A stretch of DNA of 32,259 bases, from NCBI RefSeq assembly GCF_025354735.1, contig NZ_JANXMI010000163.1, positions 1 through 32,259 of the forward strand, in the 5' to 3' direction. This stretch comes from Rugamonas sp. Lineage in GTDB: Bacteria; Pseudomonadota; Gammaproteobacteria; Burkholderiales; Burkholderiaceae_D. A program made the translations under genes and the position numbers. The notes beneath the pieces were generated by a model. That model saw only the letters and a program-made list of their open reading frames with translations, had not been told where the DNA came from and did not search any database. Of this stretch, positions 15,502-23,849 are shown in pieces. Each line of letters opens with the position of its first letter. Position 1 is the stretch's first letter.

Positions 15502-18500
15502 CTATTTCACTTGCTTCGCCTTGGCGCGGCCGCTGCTGAACGAGGGCAGCGGATCGGTGGTGTCGACTTCCAGCAAGGTGCTCGTTTCAGCAACGCCGCC
15601 GACCAGATAATTGACCATGCCCAGGTAGCGCTTGCCGCTGTCGAGGCCGGACCAGCTGTAGCCGGCCGTCGCCGTCTTGCCCTGGTACAGCACGCCCGGC
15701 AAAGCCACTTTCAGGTTGCCGCCGGTGGAGGACGGTCCGACCATCCAGCTCGACAATTTATAGGTCGCGCTGCCGCCGGCGGGCGCAAAGCCTGCCACGC
15801 AGACGAAGTAGTTGCCGGGCGTCGGATTACGCCAGGTCACCATCTCGTCGGAGCCGCTGCGGGCGCTGGCGGCGATCAGCGTGCCGTCGGCCGTGGCCAG
15901 GTACAGGTCGAGGTCGCTCTGCGCGCCGTCGCTGGTGTCGGCGTTGTACAGCGCGAAACGGGCCACCAGCGTGCCGGCCGGTATCGTCACCGGGGTCACG
16001 TTGACGCCGTCCTGCGGGTAGGGGCAGCTGACGTCGTACTGCGTCTCGCCGACGGTGGCGCTGGCCTGGGTGGCCGCCAGCAGGCCGCCCTTGAGCGCCG
16101 CCACCGCGCCCGTGTAACCGCTGCGCAGGCCGACGATCTTGCTGCCGGCCGCCGCTTCGCTGTACACATCCTCGGGCGTATCGAGGGCCGCGGCGCGCGC
16201 CAGCAGCGGGCTGTGGACCTGGTGGCCGTTGCCGTCGCTCCACGTCAAGGCGCCGTAGCGCCAGGCGTGCATGGTCGCGTCGGTGCGCGTGAGGGTGACC
16301 GTGAAGTCGCCCTTGCCGCCGGGGGCCAGGGTCAGCGTGGCGGGCTGGACGTCGGCCTTGAAGCCGGGCACGCTGGCGCTGCCGGTGTAGCTGGCGTTGG
16401 CCGCGCCGACATTGGTCACCGTGCGGTGCAGCACTTGCACGCCCAGCACTTTTTCGGCGCTCAGTGAGGCCAGGTTCAGGTCGGTGCTCGCCAGGGCCGT
16501 CACGCCGCCGCAATCCATGGCCACCGTCAAGGTCTGGCCGCACAGGAAGCGCTTGTAGTCGTCCGGGCCGAGGTCGTAGATGAGGCCGGGATCGGCCGCC
16601 GCGCTGGCCGCCATCTGGCCCGCGCCCTGGCCCCAGGGCAGCTTGCCGGTGTCGAGGGCGCTGCCATCCCAGGCCAGCGCGCCGCTGCGGCCGTCGCTCT
16701 GGGTGTCGAAGGCGGTCGTCATCAGCGCCGACTTGATGGCGGCCGGGCTCCAGTCCGGATGCAGCTGGCTGAGCACGGCGGCCACGCCGGACACGTGCGG
16801 CGTGGCCATCGAGGTGCCCGTCATGAATTCCCAGGCCGGCGGCGCCAGGGTGCCGCCGGTGAAGGGCGCGTCGAACTCGGCCTCGGTCAACATCAGCGGC
16901 AGGGTACCGGCCAGGATGTCGGTGCCGGGCGCCGACAGGTCGGGCTTGAGGATGTTGGCGTCGGCCACGTTCGGGCCGCGCGACGACGAGCCGGCCACGA
17001 TGGGCGCGGCGGCCGGATTGCTGTCGTAGGTGGCGCGCACATTGCCCAGCGAGGCCACGGCCTTGCCGGCGGCCGAGGCGACATAGCTTTTCAGCGTCTT
17101 GCCGTCGGCCAGGCTCAGGTGCACCATCGACAGCGAGTAAGGCTGGCCCGGCAGCGTGGTGGCGCCGCCGTCGACGTTGACGATGACGACGCCGACGGCG
17201 CCGGCCGCCAGCGCGTTGCTGACCTTGTTGACCAGCACGTTGCCGCCGCGGTCGCACACGAGGATCTTGCCGCGCACCTTGGCCGGATCGAAGGGCATGC
17301 CGACGCTATCTTCCGGCCCGTAGCATTGGGCCACGCGGATATCGCCGGGCGAGGTGCCGAGCTTGCCCGCATCCTTGGCCAGCAGCAGCGGCGCGCTGGC
17401 CGTGTTGGCGTTGCTGGAGGCGCCGCTGAGCGTGACGCCGTTGCCCAGCACCGCGCTGCCCACGTAGCTGCGGTTGTGGGTGGAATTGGCCACCGTCGTC
17501 AGCCACGGGCTGATGTGGGTGACCGGCGCCGGCGCCGTCGTTTCCGGGCCCTGGTTGCCGGCCGCCGCCGCGACGAACACGCCGGCGTTGGCCGCGCCCA
17601 GGAAGGCTTGCTCGGTCGGGTCGTCGAAGGTGCCGCCGCCGCGCGAGTCGCCGATGGAGAAACTGATGACGTTGACGCCATCCTTGACGGCCTGCTCGAC
17701 GGCCGCTATGGTGCTCTCGGCCGGGCAGGCGTTCTCGTTGCCGCCGCCATAGTCGGCGGTCCAGCACACCTTGTAGATGGCCAGCCGGGCGCGCGGCGCC
17801 ATGCCGCTGATCTTGCCCATGGCGATGCCGCCCACGGTGGCGACCACGCCCGCGTCGCCGGCGGCCGTGGTGGCGGTGTGGGTGCCGTGGCCTATGCTGT
17901 CGCGCACGGAGATATATTCATATGGGGAAATTTCGGCCGCCGGCGGGAAGATGCGCGCGCCGATCAGCTTGTTGTTGCAGGACGATGGGCTGAAGCCTTG
18001 GCCCGGCTCGCAGATGCCTTTCCACCGCGCCGGGGCGGCGCCGTAGGCCAGCGTGCCGCCGTCGAAAGTGGGCGCGCCGGTTTTGTCGACGTGGTCGGCG
18101 AAGCCCGGATTTTCCGGCCAGACGCCGGTGTCGAGCATGCCGATAATCACATCCTCGCCCGCCGCGCCCTGCCCGCCCACTTGCTCCCACAGGCCGCCGG
18201 CCTTGTTCAGGCCGAGGAAGGTCGGCGTGTAGCTGGTGCTCGTGTGTAGCAGGACGTTGGCGCTGATCTTGGCCACGCCGCTGTTTTTCTTCAGCGCGCG
18301 CGCCTCGTCATCGGTCAGCATGGCGGAAAAGCCGTTGAACACGACGCTGTAGGTATGCACGATCTGGGCGGCGCTGACGGTGCTGATGACGTCGGCCTTT
18401 TTGACATCCAGATAATTGATATAGGCTTGCACATGCGCGTCACCGACATTGAGCCGCTGGCCCGCCGCCGGCTTGGTGGCCGTCAGCCCGGCGACCTGCC

Positions 18501-18660
18501 CGGTGTAAGACGCCGCCGGCTTGTCGACCAGTTGCACGATATAGGAGTGGCGCAGCGGCTCCGCCGTGGCCGCGGCCGCTCCAGACAACAGCAGCACGGC
18601 CGCCGTGATTTTAGCCATCCGGTGGCGCTGCTGCCGCCCAGCTTGTTTTTTATTTAACAT
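15502..18660 (-). CDS. Secreted subtilisin-like serine protease with PA and pre-peptidase domains
   Basis: This 1052-residue S8 protease has the plant subtilase layout. Signal peptide to about residue 33; inhibitor I9-type propeptide about 38-140; catalytic triad Asp177 (LDTGVWPENPGF), His258 (GHGTH) and Ser617 (GTSMATPHVSG), with oxyanion Asn369 (AAAGN). A PA domain (about 420-530) is inserted between His and Ser. After the catalytic domain comes a fibronectin III-like domain (VTNVGAANASYTGS) and then a pre-peptidase C-terminal type domain (about 890-970, SDLDLYLATADG). The C-terminus lacks a PEP-CTERM signal, so it should be released into the medium or periplasm. AGGGA precedes the start at 18660. 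It heads the minus-strand cluster of PEP-CTERM genes; whether it processes them is unknown. Confidence 0.95.
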   Translation of the reverse strand: MLNKKQAGRQQRHRMAKITAAVLLLSGAAAATAEPLRHSYIVQLVDKPAASYTGQVAGLTATKPAAGQRLNVGDAHVQAYINYLDVKKADVISTVSAAQIVHTYSVVFNGFSAMLTDDEARALKKNSGVAKISANVLLHTSTSYTPTFLGLNKAGGLWEQVGGQGAAGEDVIIGMLDTGVWPENPGFADHVDKTGAPTFDGGTLAYGAAPARWKGICEPGQGFSPSSCNNKLIGARIFPPAAEISPYEYISVRDSIGHGTHTATTAAGDAGVVATVGGIAMGKISGMAPRARLAIYKVCWTADYGGGNENACPAESTIAAVEQAVKDGVNVISFSIGDSRGGGTFDDPTEQAFLGAANAGVFVAAAAGNQGPETTAPAPVTHISPWLTTVANSTHNRSYVGSAVLGNGVTLSGASSNANTASAPLLLAKDAGKLGTSPGDIRVAQCYGPEDSVGMPFDPAKVRGKILVCDRGGNVLVNKVSNALAAGAVGVVIVNVDGGATTLPGQPYSLSMVHLSLADGKTLKSYVASAAGKAVASLGNVRATYDSNPAAAPIVAGSSSRGPNVADANILKPDLSAPGTDILAGTLPLMLTEAEFDAPFTGGTLAPPAWEFMTGTSMATPHVSGVAAVLSQLHPDWSPAAIKSALMTTAFDTQSDGRSGALAWDGSALDTGKLPWGQGAGQMAASAAADPGLIYDLGPDDYKRFLCGQTLTVAMDCGGVTALASTDLNLASLSAEKVLGVQVLHRTVTNVGAANASYTGSASVPGFKADVQPATLTLAPGGKGDFTVTLTRTDATMHAWRYGALTWSDGNGHQVHSPLLARAAALDTPEDVYSEAAAGSKIVGLRSGYTGAVAALKGGLLAATQASATVGETQYDVSCPYPQDGVNVTPVTIPAGTLVARFALYNADTSDGAQSDLDLYLATADGTLIAASARSGSDEMVTWRNPTPGNYFVCVAGFAPAGGSATYKLSSWMVGPSSTGGNLKVALPGVLYQGKTATAGYSWSGLDSGKRYLGMVNYLVGGVAETSTLLEVDTTDPLPSFSSGRAKAKQVK

Positions 18661-19118
18661 AGATTCCCTCGCCCTCTATTTTAATTAAACAACTTTTATT
18701 ACTTTTCAAGAAACACCCATTCCTTTAAAACACAGCCCACATCAAGATAACGCTAGCATGATAAAATGTTTGAAATTAGAAATACGTTATGCGATAAAGA
18801 AATTAAAGTCTCATTTTCACAGGCAATACGACACCCTCGGAGATAGCTATCCGATTTTAATATCTTCAATAAATACAGCAACTTAGCTTATTAAATTAAA
18901 CTTTTCATTTTATAAAGTTTCATAGAACCAAGCTCAGTGCTCCGCAGGAAATATCGAAACTAATTTAAGCTTGAAGTATAATAATAAATGCAATTTCTAT
19001 ATTTTTTCTATATTTTTGTTAGCGATAACATATTCTGTTGTTTTTGAAAAACAGCTGAATTTCTTTCATAAATACAATATTTAATAAAGTGTGAGCGGCG
19101 GGGGGAGGGGCGGGGGCG
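18661..19118. other. AT-rich gene-free region
   Basis: About 460 bases hold no credible gene and are strikingly AT-rich against the GC-rich flanks. Contents: a perfect palindrome GATAGCTATC at 18842-18851; a plus-strand promoter-like pair TCGAAA (18954-18959) and TATAAT (18977-18982) with a 17-base spacer; an 11-base tandem repeat TTTCTATATTT (18994-19015); and a G-rich run at 19097-19116 (G6, G4, G5). The subtilase promoter must lie here; I see no convincing -35/-10 pair on the minus strand. It may be a regulatory region or old transferred DNA. Confidence 0.6.
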
Positions 19119-19157
19119 AAAAAAAACGGTACAGGGCCGAGGCCGCTGTACCGTTTT
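19115..19157 (-). terminator. Intrinsic terminator of phaR
   Basis: The 12-base stem AAAACGGTACAG (19123-19134) pairs with CTGTACCGTTTT (19146-19157) around an 11-base loop. In the minus-strand RNA it is followed by U-rich sequence (eight U including the stem end). It starts 20 bases after the phaR stop. Confidence 0.92.
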
Positions 19158-19176
19158 CAGGGAGCTGGAAAGAAGT

Positions 19177-19740
19177 TTATTTCTTGTCGTCCGCCGGTGG
19201 CACCGGAACGAAGGGGAAGGCGCCGAAGAGGGACTTGCTCTGATTCTGCATCTGCTCCTGCATCTGCACGAACAGGCTCTTGCTCTGGTCTATATAGTTA
19301 TTCATCATGCCCTGCATCATCGGTCCCTGCACGTTCATGAACTGGGTCCACATTTCCGGGCTGAAGGGCTTGCCTTCGACGGCGCCGACCGCGCCGGTGG
19401 TGAACTTGCGCTGGATGTCGGTGAAAGCCTGGACGTTCTTTTCCAGGTAGGAACCCATCATGCCCTGCATGGCGTGGCCGTAGTAGCGGATGATCTGCGA
19501 CAGCACGACACTGGAGAACATGGGCGCGCCATTGGCCTCTTCTTCCAGGATGATTTGCAACAGGATGCTGCGGGTCAGGTCTTCGGTCGACTTGGCATCG
19601 ACGACGGTGAATTCCTCGTTGTCGAGCACCAGTTGCTTGACGTCCGTCAGCGTGATGTAGGAACTGGTCTGCGTATCGTAGAGACGGCGGTTGGGATATT
19701 TTTTAATCAAACGCTCAGCATTTTTTTTCGCACTACTCAT
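19177..19740 (-). CDS. phaR: Polyhydroxyalkanoate synthesis repressor PhaR
   Basis: PhaR binds DNA and PHA granules; it represses phasin genes, and its own gene, until polymer accumulates. The N-terminal PHB/PHA-type DNA-binding domain is clear: RLIKKYPNRRLYDTQTSSYITL near residues 10-32. The following helical PHB_acc region (35-110, VVDAKSTEDLTRSILLQIILEEE) and a Met/Gln-rich tail complete it. At 187 residues it is a usual length. The ATG at 19740 is preferred; a GTG codon immediately before it also opens the frame. It lies directly downstream of phaC, but the leader between them carries a possible promoter and a terminator-like hairpin. Confidence 0.95.
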   Translation of the reverse strand: MSSAKKNAERLIKKYPNRRLYDTQTSSYITLTDVKQLVLDNEEFTVVDAKSTEDLTRSILLQIILEEEANGAPMFSSVVLSQIIRYYGHAMQGMMGSYLEKNVQAFTDIQRKFTTGAVGAVEGKPFSPEMWTQFMNVQGPMMQGMMNNYIDQSKSLFVQMQEQMQNQSKSLFGAFPFVPVPPADDKK

Positions 19741-19783
19741 CACAAGTCCACTTATTGCGCCGCAGCGCGTACTTTAACAATTT

Positions 19784-19911
19784 GAAAAAAAAGCGAACGC
19801 CGGGTCCGCTTTCCCACCTGCATACTGCGGCTATTATAGAGAAGAAAAAGCGCGGTATGCGCATCGTTCTCCAACTTTCGGACTTTTATTGCAACGCAAC
19901 CAGATTTGCAA
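19784..19911 (-). promoter_or_regulatory. phaR leader: promoter, terminator-like hairpin and repeated TTGCAA sites
   Basis: Between the phaC stop and phaR lie, in minus-strand order: two TTGCAA sites (19906-19911 and 19889-19894, 17 bases apart); a perfect TATAAT (19833-19838) with no good -35; and a stem AAAGCG/CGCTTT (19790-19795 with 19807-19812) followed by a run of eight U. The hairpin would end phaC transcripts or attenuate phaR transcripts. PhaR proteins are known to bind TGC-rich sites, so the TTGCAA pair is a candidate operator for self-repression. That link is inference. Confidence 0.45.
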
Positions 19912-19931
19912 CATGACATCAAATTTCGCCC

Positions 19932-21671
19932 CTAATCAGCTTTTACCTTGACGTAACGTCCGGGCGCCGCCTCGATCGCCTTATAGCGTGTGTTGCCCGG
20001 TTTGGCACGGGCTTTGACGTCCTTGCCGCCGTGATCGGCCAGGAATTGCGCCCATTCCGGCCACCAGCTGCCGGCATGCTCGGTGGCGGCGGCCAGCCAG
20101 TCGTCGGGCGTGCGCGGCCGGGCGCCCTTGCCGCCGCCGGCCGGCGCGTCGCTGGTCCAGTAGCTGCGCTTGTTTTTCGCCGGCGAATTGATGACGCCGG
20201 CGATGTGGCCGGAGGCGCCGAGCACGAAGCGATTGGCCGCCGGCCGGCCGGGATTGAGCACGGCGAGCGAACCGTAGGCCGACGGCCAGGGCACGATGTG
20301 GTCTTCGCGCGAGCCGTAGACGAACACCGGGCAGTCGATCAGCGACAGGTCGACCGGCACGCCGGCAACGCTGAGCTTGCCCGGCACCTTCAGGCTGTTG
20401 TCCAGGTAGGTGTGCCGCAGATACCAGCAAAACATCGGACCGGGGAGATTGGTGCTGTCCGAATTCCAGTACAGCAAGTCGAACGGCGCCGGTTCGTTGC
20501 CCTTCAAATAGTTCGACTGCACATAATTCCACACCAGGTCGTTGGGACGCAGGCTGGAGAAGGTGCTGGCCAGGTCGCGGCCCGGCATCAGGCCGCCGTC
20601 CTTGAGCGACTGTTCACGCAGCGCAACCTGGACTTCGTCGACGAAAACGTCGAGCACGCCGGTATCGCTGAAATCGAGGAAGGTGGTCAGCAGCGTCAGG
20701 CTGGACGCCGGATGCTGGCCGCGCGCCGCCAGCACGGCCAGCGCCGTCGAGACGATGGTGCCGCCGACGCAGAAACCGAGTAGGTTCAGCTTGTCCTGGC
20801 CGGATATATCCTGCGCCACGGCGATGGCCTGGATCACGCCCTGGTCGACGTAATCGTCCCAGGTGGTGTGGGCCAGCGACTGGTCGGGGTTGCTCCACGA
20901 AATCAGGAACACCGTATTGCCCTGGTCGACGGCGTATTTGACCAGCGAATTTTCCGGCTGCAAATCGAGGATGTAGTATTTATTGATGCACGGCGGCACC
21001 ATCAGCAGTGGCCGCTGATGCACCTGGGGCGTGGACGGCGTGTACTGGATCAGCTGGAACAGGGGATGCTCGAACACCACCTGCCCCGGCGTCATCGCCA
21101 AGTTGCGGCCCACTTCGAAAGCGCTCTCGTCGGACAGCGAGATATGGCCTTTGTTCATGTCGGCCAGCATGTTCGCCAGACCCTTGCTCAGGCTCTCACC
21201 CTTGGTGTCGAGCAATTTCTGCTGCGCTTCCGGATTGGTCGCCAGGAAATTGGCCGGCGACATGGCGTCGACCATCTGCTGCACGGCGAAGCGTATCTTT
21301 TGTTTTTGATGCGGCGTCGCCTCGACGGCGTCGGCCATCGCCGTGAGGAATTGGGCGTTCAGCAAATAGGATGCGGCGTTGAAGGCCGACATGGGATTGC
21401 CCTGCCAGGCGGCGGAGGCGAAGCGGCGGTCGGCCAGCGGCGGCGCTTTGCCGGCCAGCATGTCCTGCCACAGCGCGCCGAAGCTCAGCATATATTCGTC
21501 GCGCAACTGTTCCAGCGCGCCGGGCTTGATCGCGACGGCTGCATCGTGCATTATCGCGGCAACCGGCAGCTCCGCCGCTTCCGGCACCTTGAACCAGGAC
21601 TCCCATTGGCTGGGGTCGCTCATTTGCGACATCCAGGCGCTGGCCATGGCTTGCGGGTCAGGCATATTCAT
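19932..21671 (-). CDS. phaC: Class I poly(3-hydroxyalkanoate) synthase
   Basis: PhaC polymerises 3-hydroxyacyl-CoA, mainly short-chain units, into PHA granules. The 579-residue length and full-length N-terminal domain indicate class I. The catalytic triad is Cys301 in the lipase-like box GFCVGG, Asp457 (SREDHIVPW) and His489 (ASGHIAGVI), with spacing like that of the Cupriavidus enzyme. AGGGAA precedes the ATG. No phaA or phaB is adjacent, as is common in this family; phaR follows. Its start lies only 20 bases from the start of the divergent small membrane gene, so the phaC promoter must lie within that gene. Confidence 0.97.
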   Translation of the reverse strand: MNMPDPQAMASAWMSQMSDPSQWESWFKVPEAAELPVAAIMHDAAVAIKPGALEQLRDEYMLSFGALWQDMLAGKAPPLADRRFASAAWQGNPMSAFNAASYLLNAQFLTAMADAVEATPHQKQKIRFAVQQMVDAMSPANFLATNPEAQQKLLDTKGESLSKGLANMLADMNKGHISLSDESAFEVGRNLAMTPGQVVFEHPLFQLIQYTPSTPQVHQRPLLMVPPCINKYYILDLQPENSLVKYAVDQGNTVFLISWSNPDQSLAHTTWDDYVDQGVIQAIAVAQDISGQDKLNLLGFCVGGTIVSTALAVLAARGQHPASSLTLLTTFLDFSDTGVLDVFVDEVQVALREQSLKDGGLMPGRDLASTFSSLRPNDLVWNYVQSNYLKGNEPAPFDLLYWNSDSTNLPGPMFCWYLRHTYLDNSLKVPGKLSVAGVPVDLSLIDCPVFVYGSREDHIVPWPSAYGSLAVLNPGRPAANRFVLGASGHIAGVINSPAKNKRSYWTSDAPAGGGKGARPRTPDDWLAAATEHAGSWWPEWAQFLADHGGKDVKARAKPGNTRYKAIEAAPGRYVKVKAD

Positions 21672-21691
21672 GTTTGATTCCCTAAAAAATA

Positions 21692-21943
21692 GTGACGTAT
21701 CTTTTGAACCGGATGTTTATGCTGATTGTCGCCGTCGCGTGGATTTATGTCGTGGGTTTGATGTCCCTCACCGAAGCGACCGTTGTTGCCGGAATTATGA
21801 CGTTTTTGCTCTATTGCGTGTTGCCCTTGTCGATACTTTTTTATTTGACGGGAGGCCGGCGGCGAAAGGCGCGCCGGGCCGCCTCGGCGGCAGCCATCGC
21901 GGCCCGACCAGGCGACGCCGCGCCGCCACCTTCAAAATACTAA
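21692..21943 (+). CDS. Small two-helix membrane protein
   Basis: This 83-residue protein has hydrophobic segments at about 6-25 and 31-54, followed by a basic stretch (GGRRRKARR) and an Ala/Pro-rich tail, suggesting a hairpin in the inner membrane with a cytoplasmic C-terminus. The frame opens at a GTG (21692); an ATG at 21713 is an alternative start (MFMLIV). I see no clear ribosome site for either. I do not recognise a family. It sits between phaC (divergent) and pgeF (convergent, 17 bases apart), and its base composition, lower in GC at the start than its neighbours, fits overlap with the phaC promoter region. Confidence 0.65.
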   Translation: MTYLLNRMFMLIVAVAWIYVVGLMSLTEATVVAGIMTFLLYCVLPLSILFYLTGGRRRKARRAASAAAIAARPGDAAPPPSKY

Positions 21944-21960
21944 GCCGCAGCGGCGCCGAT

Positions 21961-22788
21961 TCATTTGATCCAGATCAATGTCGCCTGACGTCCGGTGACG
22001 CCGTCGCGGCGGTAGGAATAAAACCGCGCCGAGTTCGACACCGTGCAGAATTCGCCGCCGGCCACCTGCGACACGCCATGGCGGCGCAGAATGGCGCGCG
22101 CCAGCGCGTAGATATCGGCCAGGAATTTATCCGGCCGCCCTTCGATGGCCGAAAACGCCGCCGTGACGTGGCGCGCGGCCGAGGCGTCCGGCGCCCGCGC
22201 CAGAAAGGCTTGCATCACTTCAGGACCGACTTCAAACTGGTACTGACCAATCGCAGGCCCCAGCCAGGCCGTGATCTCGCCCGCGCCGGCGGCCCGCATC
22301 GCCTCCAGCGTGCTTTCGAGCACGCCGGCGGCCAGCCCGCGCCAGCCGGCATGCGCCGCGCCGACCACCTTGCCGCCCACGTCGCAGAACAGCACCGGCA
22401 GGCAATCGGCCGTCAGGATGGCGCAGACGGCGCCGGCGGTGGCGATGCAGGCGTCGGCCTGCGGCGCCGCGTCGGCGTGCATATGCGTGACGTCGACCAC
22501 GGCCGTGCCGTGGACCTGGCTCAACCAGGCCGGCTCGGCCGGCAACACGGCGCGCACGATGGCGCGGTTCCGCGCCACGTGCGCCGGATCGTCGCCGGCG
22601 TGGCTGCCCAGGTTCAAGCCGCCGCCGCCCTGCCCGTCGTGATACGGCGGCGCGCTGACGCCGCCGCGCCGCGTGGTCGACAAGGCGCCCACGCCGTCCG
22701 GCAAGCCGGGCCAGTGTGGCATCAGCCATTGTTGCGGCCCTTGCGGCCCTTGCTGCCCCTGCTGCGACCCCGGCTGCATATTGGCCAT
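21961..22788 (-). CDS. pgeF: PgeF/YfiH laccase-domain protein, peptidoglycan editing factor
   Basis: Proteins of this family are zinc-dependent purine nucleoside phosphorylase-like enzymes, and in E. coli PgeF keeps the wrong amino acid out of peptidoglycan precursors. The zinc ligands are His93 (SQVHGT), Cys129 (TADCLPV) and His146 (AAHAGWRG). At 275 residues it is somewhat longer than the E. coli protein because of an N-terminal Gln/Gly/Pro-rich stretch (residues 5-20). Its ATG overlaps the rluD stop by one base (TGATG), a mark of translational coupling; this sets the start despite an open frame further upstream. Confidence 0.93.
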   Translation of the reverse strand: MANMQPGSQQGQQGPQGPQQWLMPHWPGLPDGVGALSTTRRGGVSAPPYHDGQGGGGLNLGSHAGDDPAHVARNRAIVRAVLPAEPAWLSQVHGTAVVDVTHMHADAAPQADACIATAGAVCAILTADCLPVLFCDVGGKVVGAAHAGWRGLAAGVLESTLEAMRAAGAGEITAWLGPAIGQYQFEVGPEVMQAFLARAPDASAARHVTAAFSAIEGRPDKFLADIYALARAILRRHGVSQVAGGEFCTVSNSARFYSYRRDGVTGRQATLIWIK

Positions 22789-23828
22789 CAAATCTGTTCC
22801 GGTTCCTCGATGCCGGCCTGGGCGATCAGCGCGGCGAAGTCGTCGGCCAGCGGCACCAGCCACTCGCACTGCTCGCCGGTGGCCGGATGGACCAGGCCCA
22901 GACGGCGGGCCTGCAAGGCCTGGCGCGGGAACACGCTGGCCAGGTGCTGCTTGCCGTACATGACGTCGCCGACCAGGGAAAAGCCGATCGACATCATGTG
23001 GACGCGGATCTGGTGGGTGCGCCCCGTTTCCAGACGGCACTGCACCAGACTGACCGGACGGCGCTCCAGGTCGCCCGACGCCAGCAGTTCATAGTGCGTG
23101 ATGGCGGCCTTGGCCGAGAAATTGGTCGATACCGCCATCTTGATGCGGTCTTTCGGGTGGCGACCCATGGACGCGTCGATGGTGCCGCTCTGGCGCGGCG
23201 TGCCCCACACCAGCGCGAAATATTCGCGCTTGACGGACCGCGCGGCCAGCTGGCGCACCAAGTCGGTCTGCGCCGGTAGTGTTTTGCCGACCACCATCAG
23301 GCCGCTGGTATCTTTGTCGAGGCGGTGGACGATACCGGCGCGCGGCACGCCCGACAGCTGCGGACAGTGGTGCAGCAGGCCGTTGAGCAGCGTGCCGGAC
23401 CAGTTGCCGGCGCCCGGATGGACCACCAGGCCGGCCGGCTTGTTGACGACGATCAGGTGCTCGTCCTCGTAGACGATGTTCAATTCCATCGCTTCCGGTT
23501 TAAAAGCCTCGTCTTCCGGCGCCGGTTGGGGCAGAATGACGATTTTTTCGTCGCCATAAACGGTATCTTTGGTGCTGCGCGCCACTTTGCCGTCGACCGT
23601 GACGAAGCCGTCGTCGATCCACATTTGCAAACGGCCGCGCAAAAACTGGGGAACCAGCCCGGCGATGATCTTGTCGAGCCGCTGGCCGCAAGCGTCGGGC
23701 GTCAGTTCGAGTTCGATCGGCGCCAGGCCGTCGAAGTCGCCATCGGGCAGCACATCGCCATCGAAGTCGGCCTCGAAATCGTGATCGGAGGAAGAATCAG
23801 CCAAATTCGGCTTTGAAGTTAATATCAC
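22788..23828 (-). CDS. rluD: 23S rRNA pseudouridine synthase RluD
   Basis: RluD makes pseudouridines at three sites of helix 69 in 23S rRNA, needed for good ribosome assembly. An acidic N-terminal extension (residues 1-35) precedes the S4 RNA-binding domain (about 45-105); the catalytic motif HRLDKDTSG has Asp171 as nucleophile; GRTHQIRVHM follows. The start is GTG at 23828 with GGGA upstream; no nearby ATG would keep the whole S4 domain. Family assignment to RluD rather than RluA/C rests on size and the N-terminal S4 domain. It is divergent from bamD and overlaps pgeF by one base, an order common in proteobacteria. Confidence 0.93.
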   Translation of the reverse strand: MILTSKPNLADSSSDHDFEADFDGDVLPDGDFDGLAPIELELTPDACGQRLDKIIAGLVPQFLRGRLQMWIDDGFVTVDGKVARSTKDTVYGDEKIVILPQPAPEDEAFKPEAMELNIVYEDEHLIVVNKPAGLVVHPGAGNWSGTLLNGLLHHCPQLSGVPRAGIVHRLDKDTSGLMVVGKTLPAQTDLVRQLAARSVKREYFALVWGTPRQSGTIDASMGRHPKDRIKMAVSTNFSAKAAITHYELLASGDLERRPVSLVQCRLETGRTHQIRVHMMSIGFSLVGDVMYGKQHLASVFPRQALQARRLGLVHPATGEQCEWLVPLADDFAALIAQAGIEEPEQI

Positions 23829-23843
23829 GGCATTCCCATCGGC

Positions 23844-23849
23844 TATAAT
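23844..23849 (+). promoter_or_regulatory. -10 box candidate for bamD
   Basis: A perfect TATAAT lies 45 bases before the bamD ATG in the 66-base divergent gap with rluD. A -35 box is not obvious. The region is compact enough that the two promoters must overlap. Confidence 0.4.

Noticed and set aside
13409..18660. Complete exosortase sorting system
   Set aside because: Only the substrates and a protease are here; no exosortase gene is in the window.
22789..23040. Upstream extension of PgeF within rluD
   Set aside because: The TGATG overlap at 22786-22790 fixes a coupled start; the upstream frame is read inside rluD.
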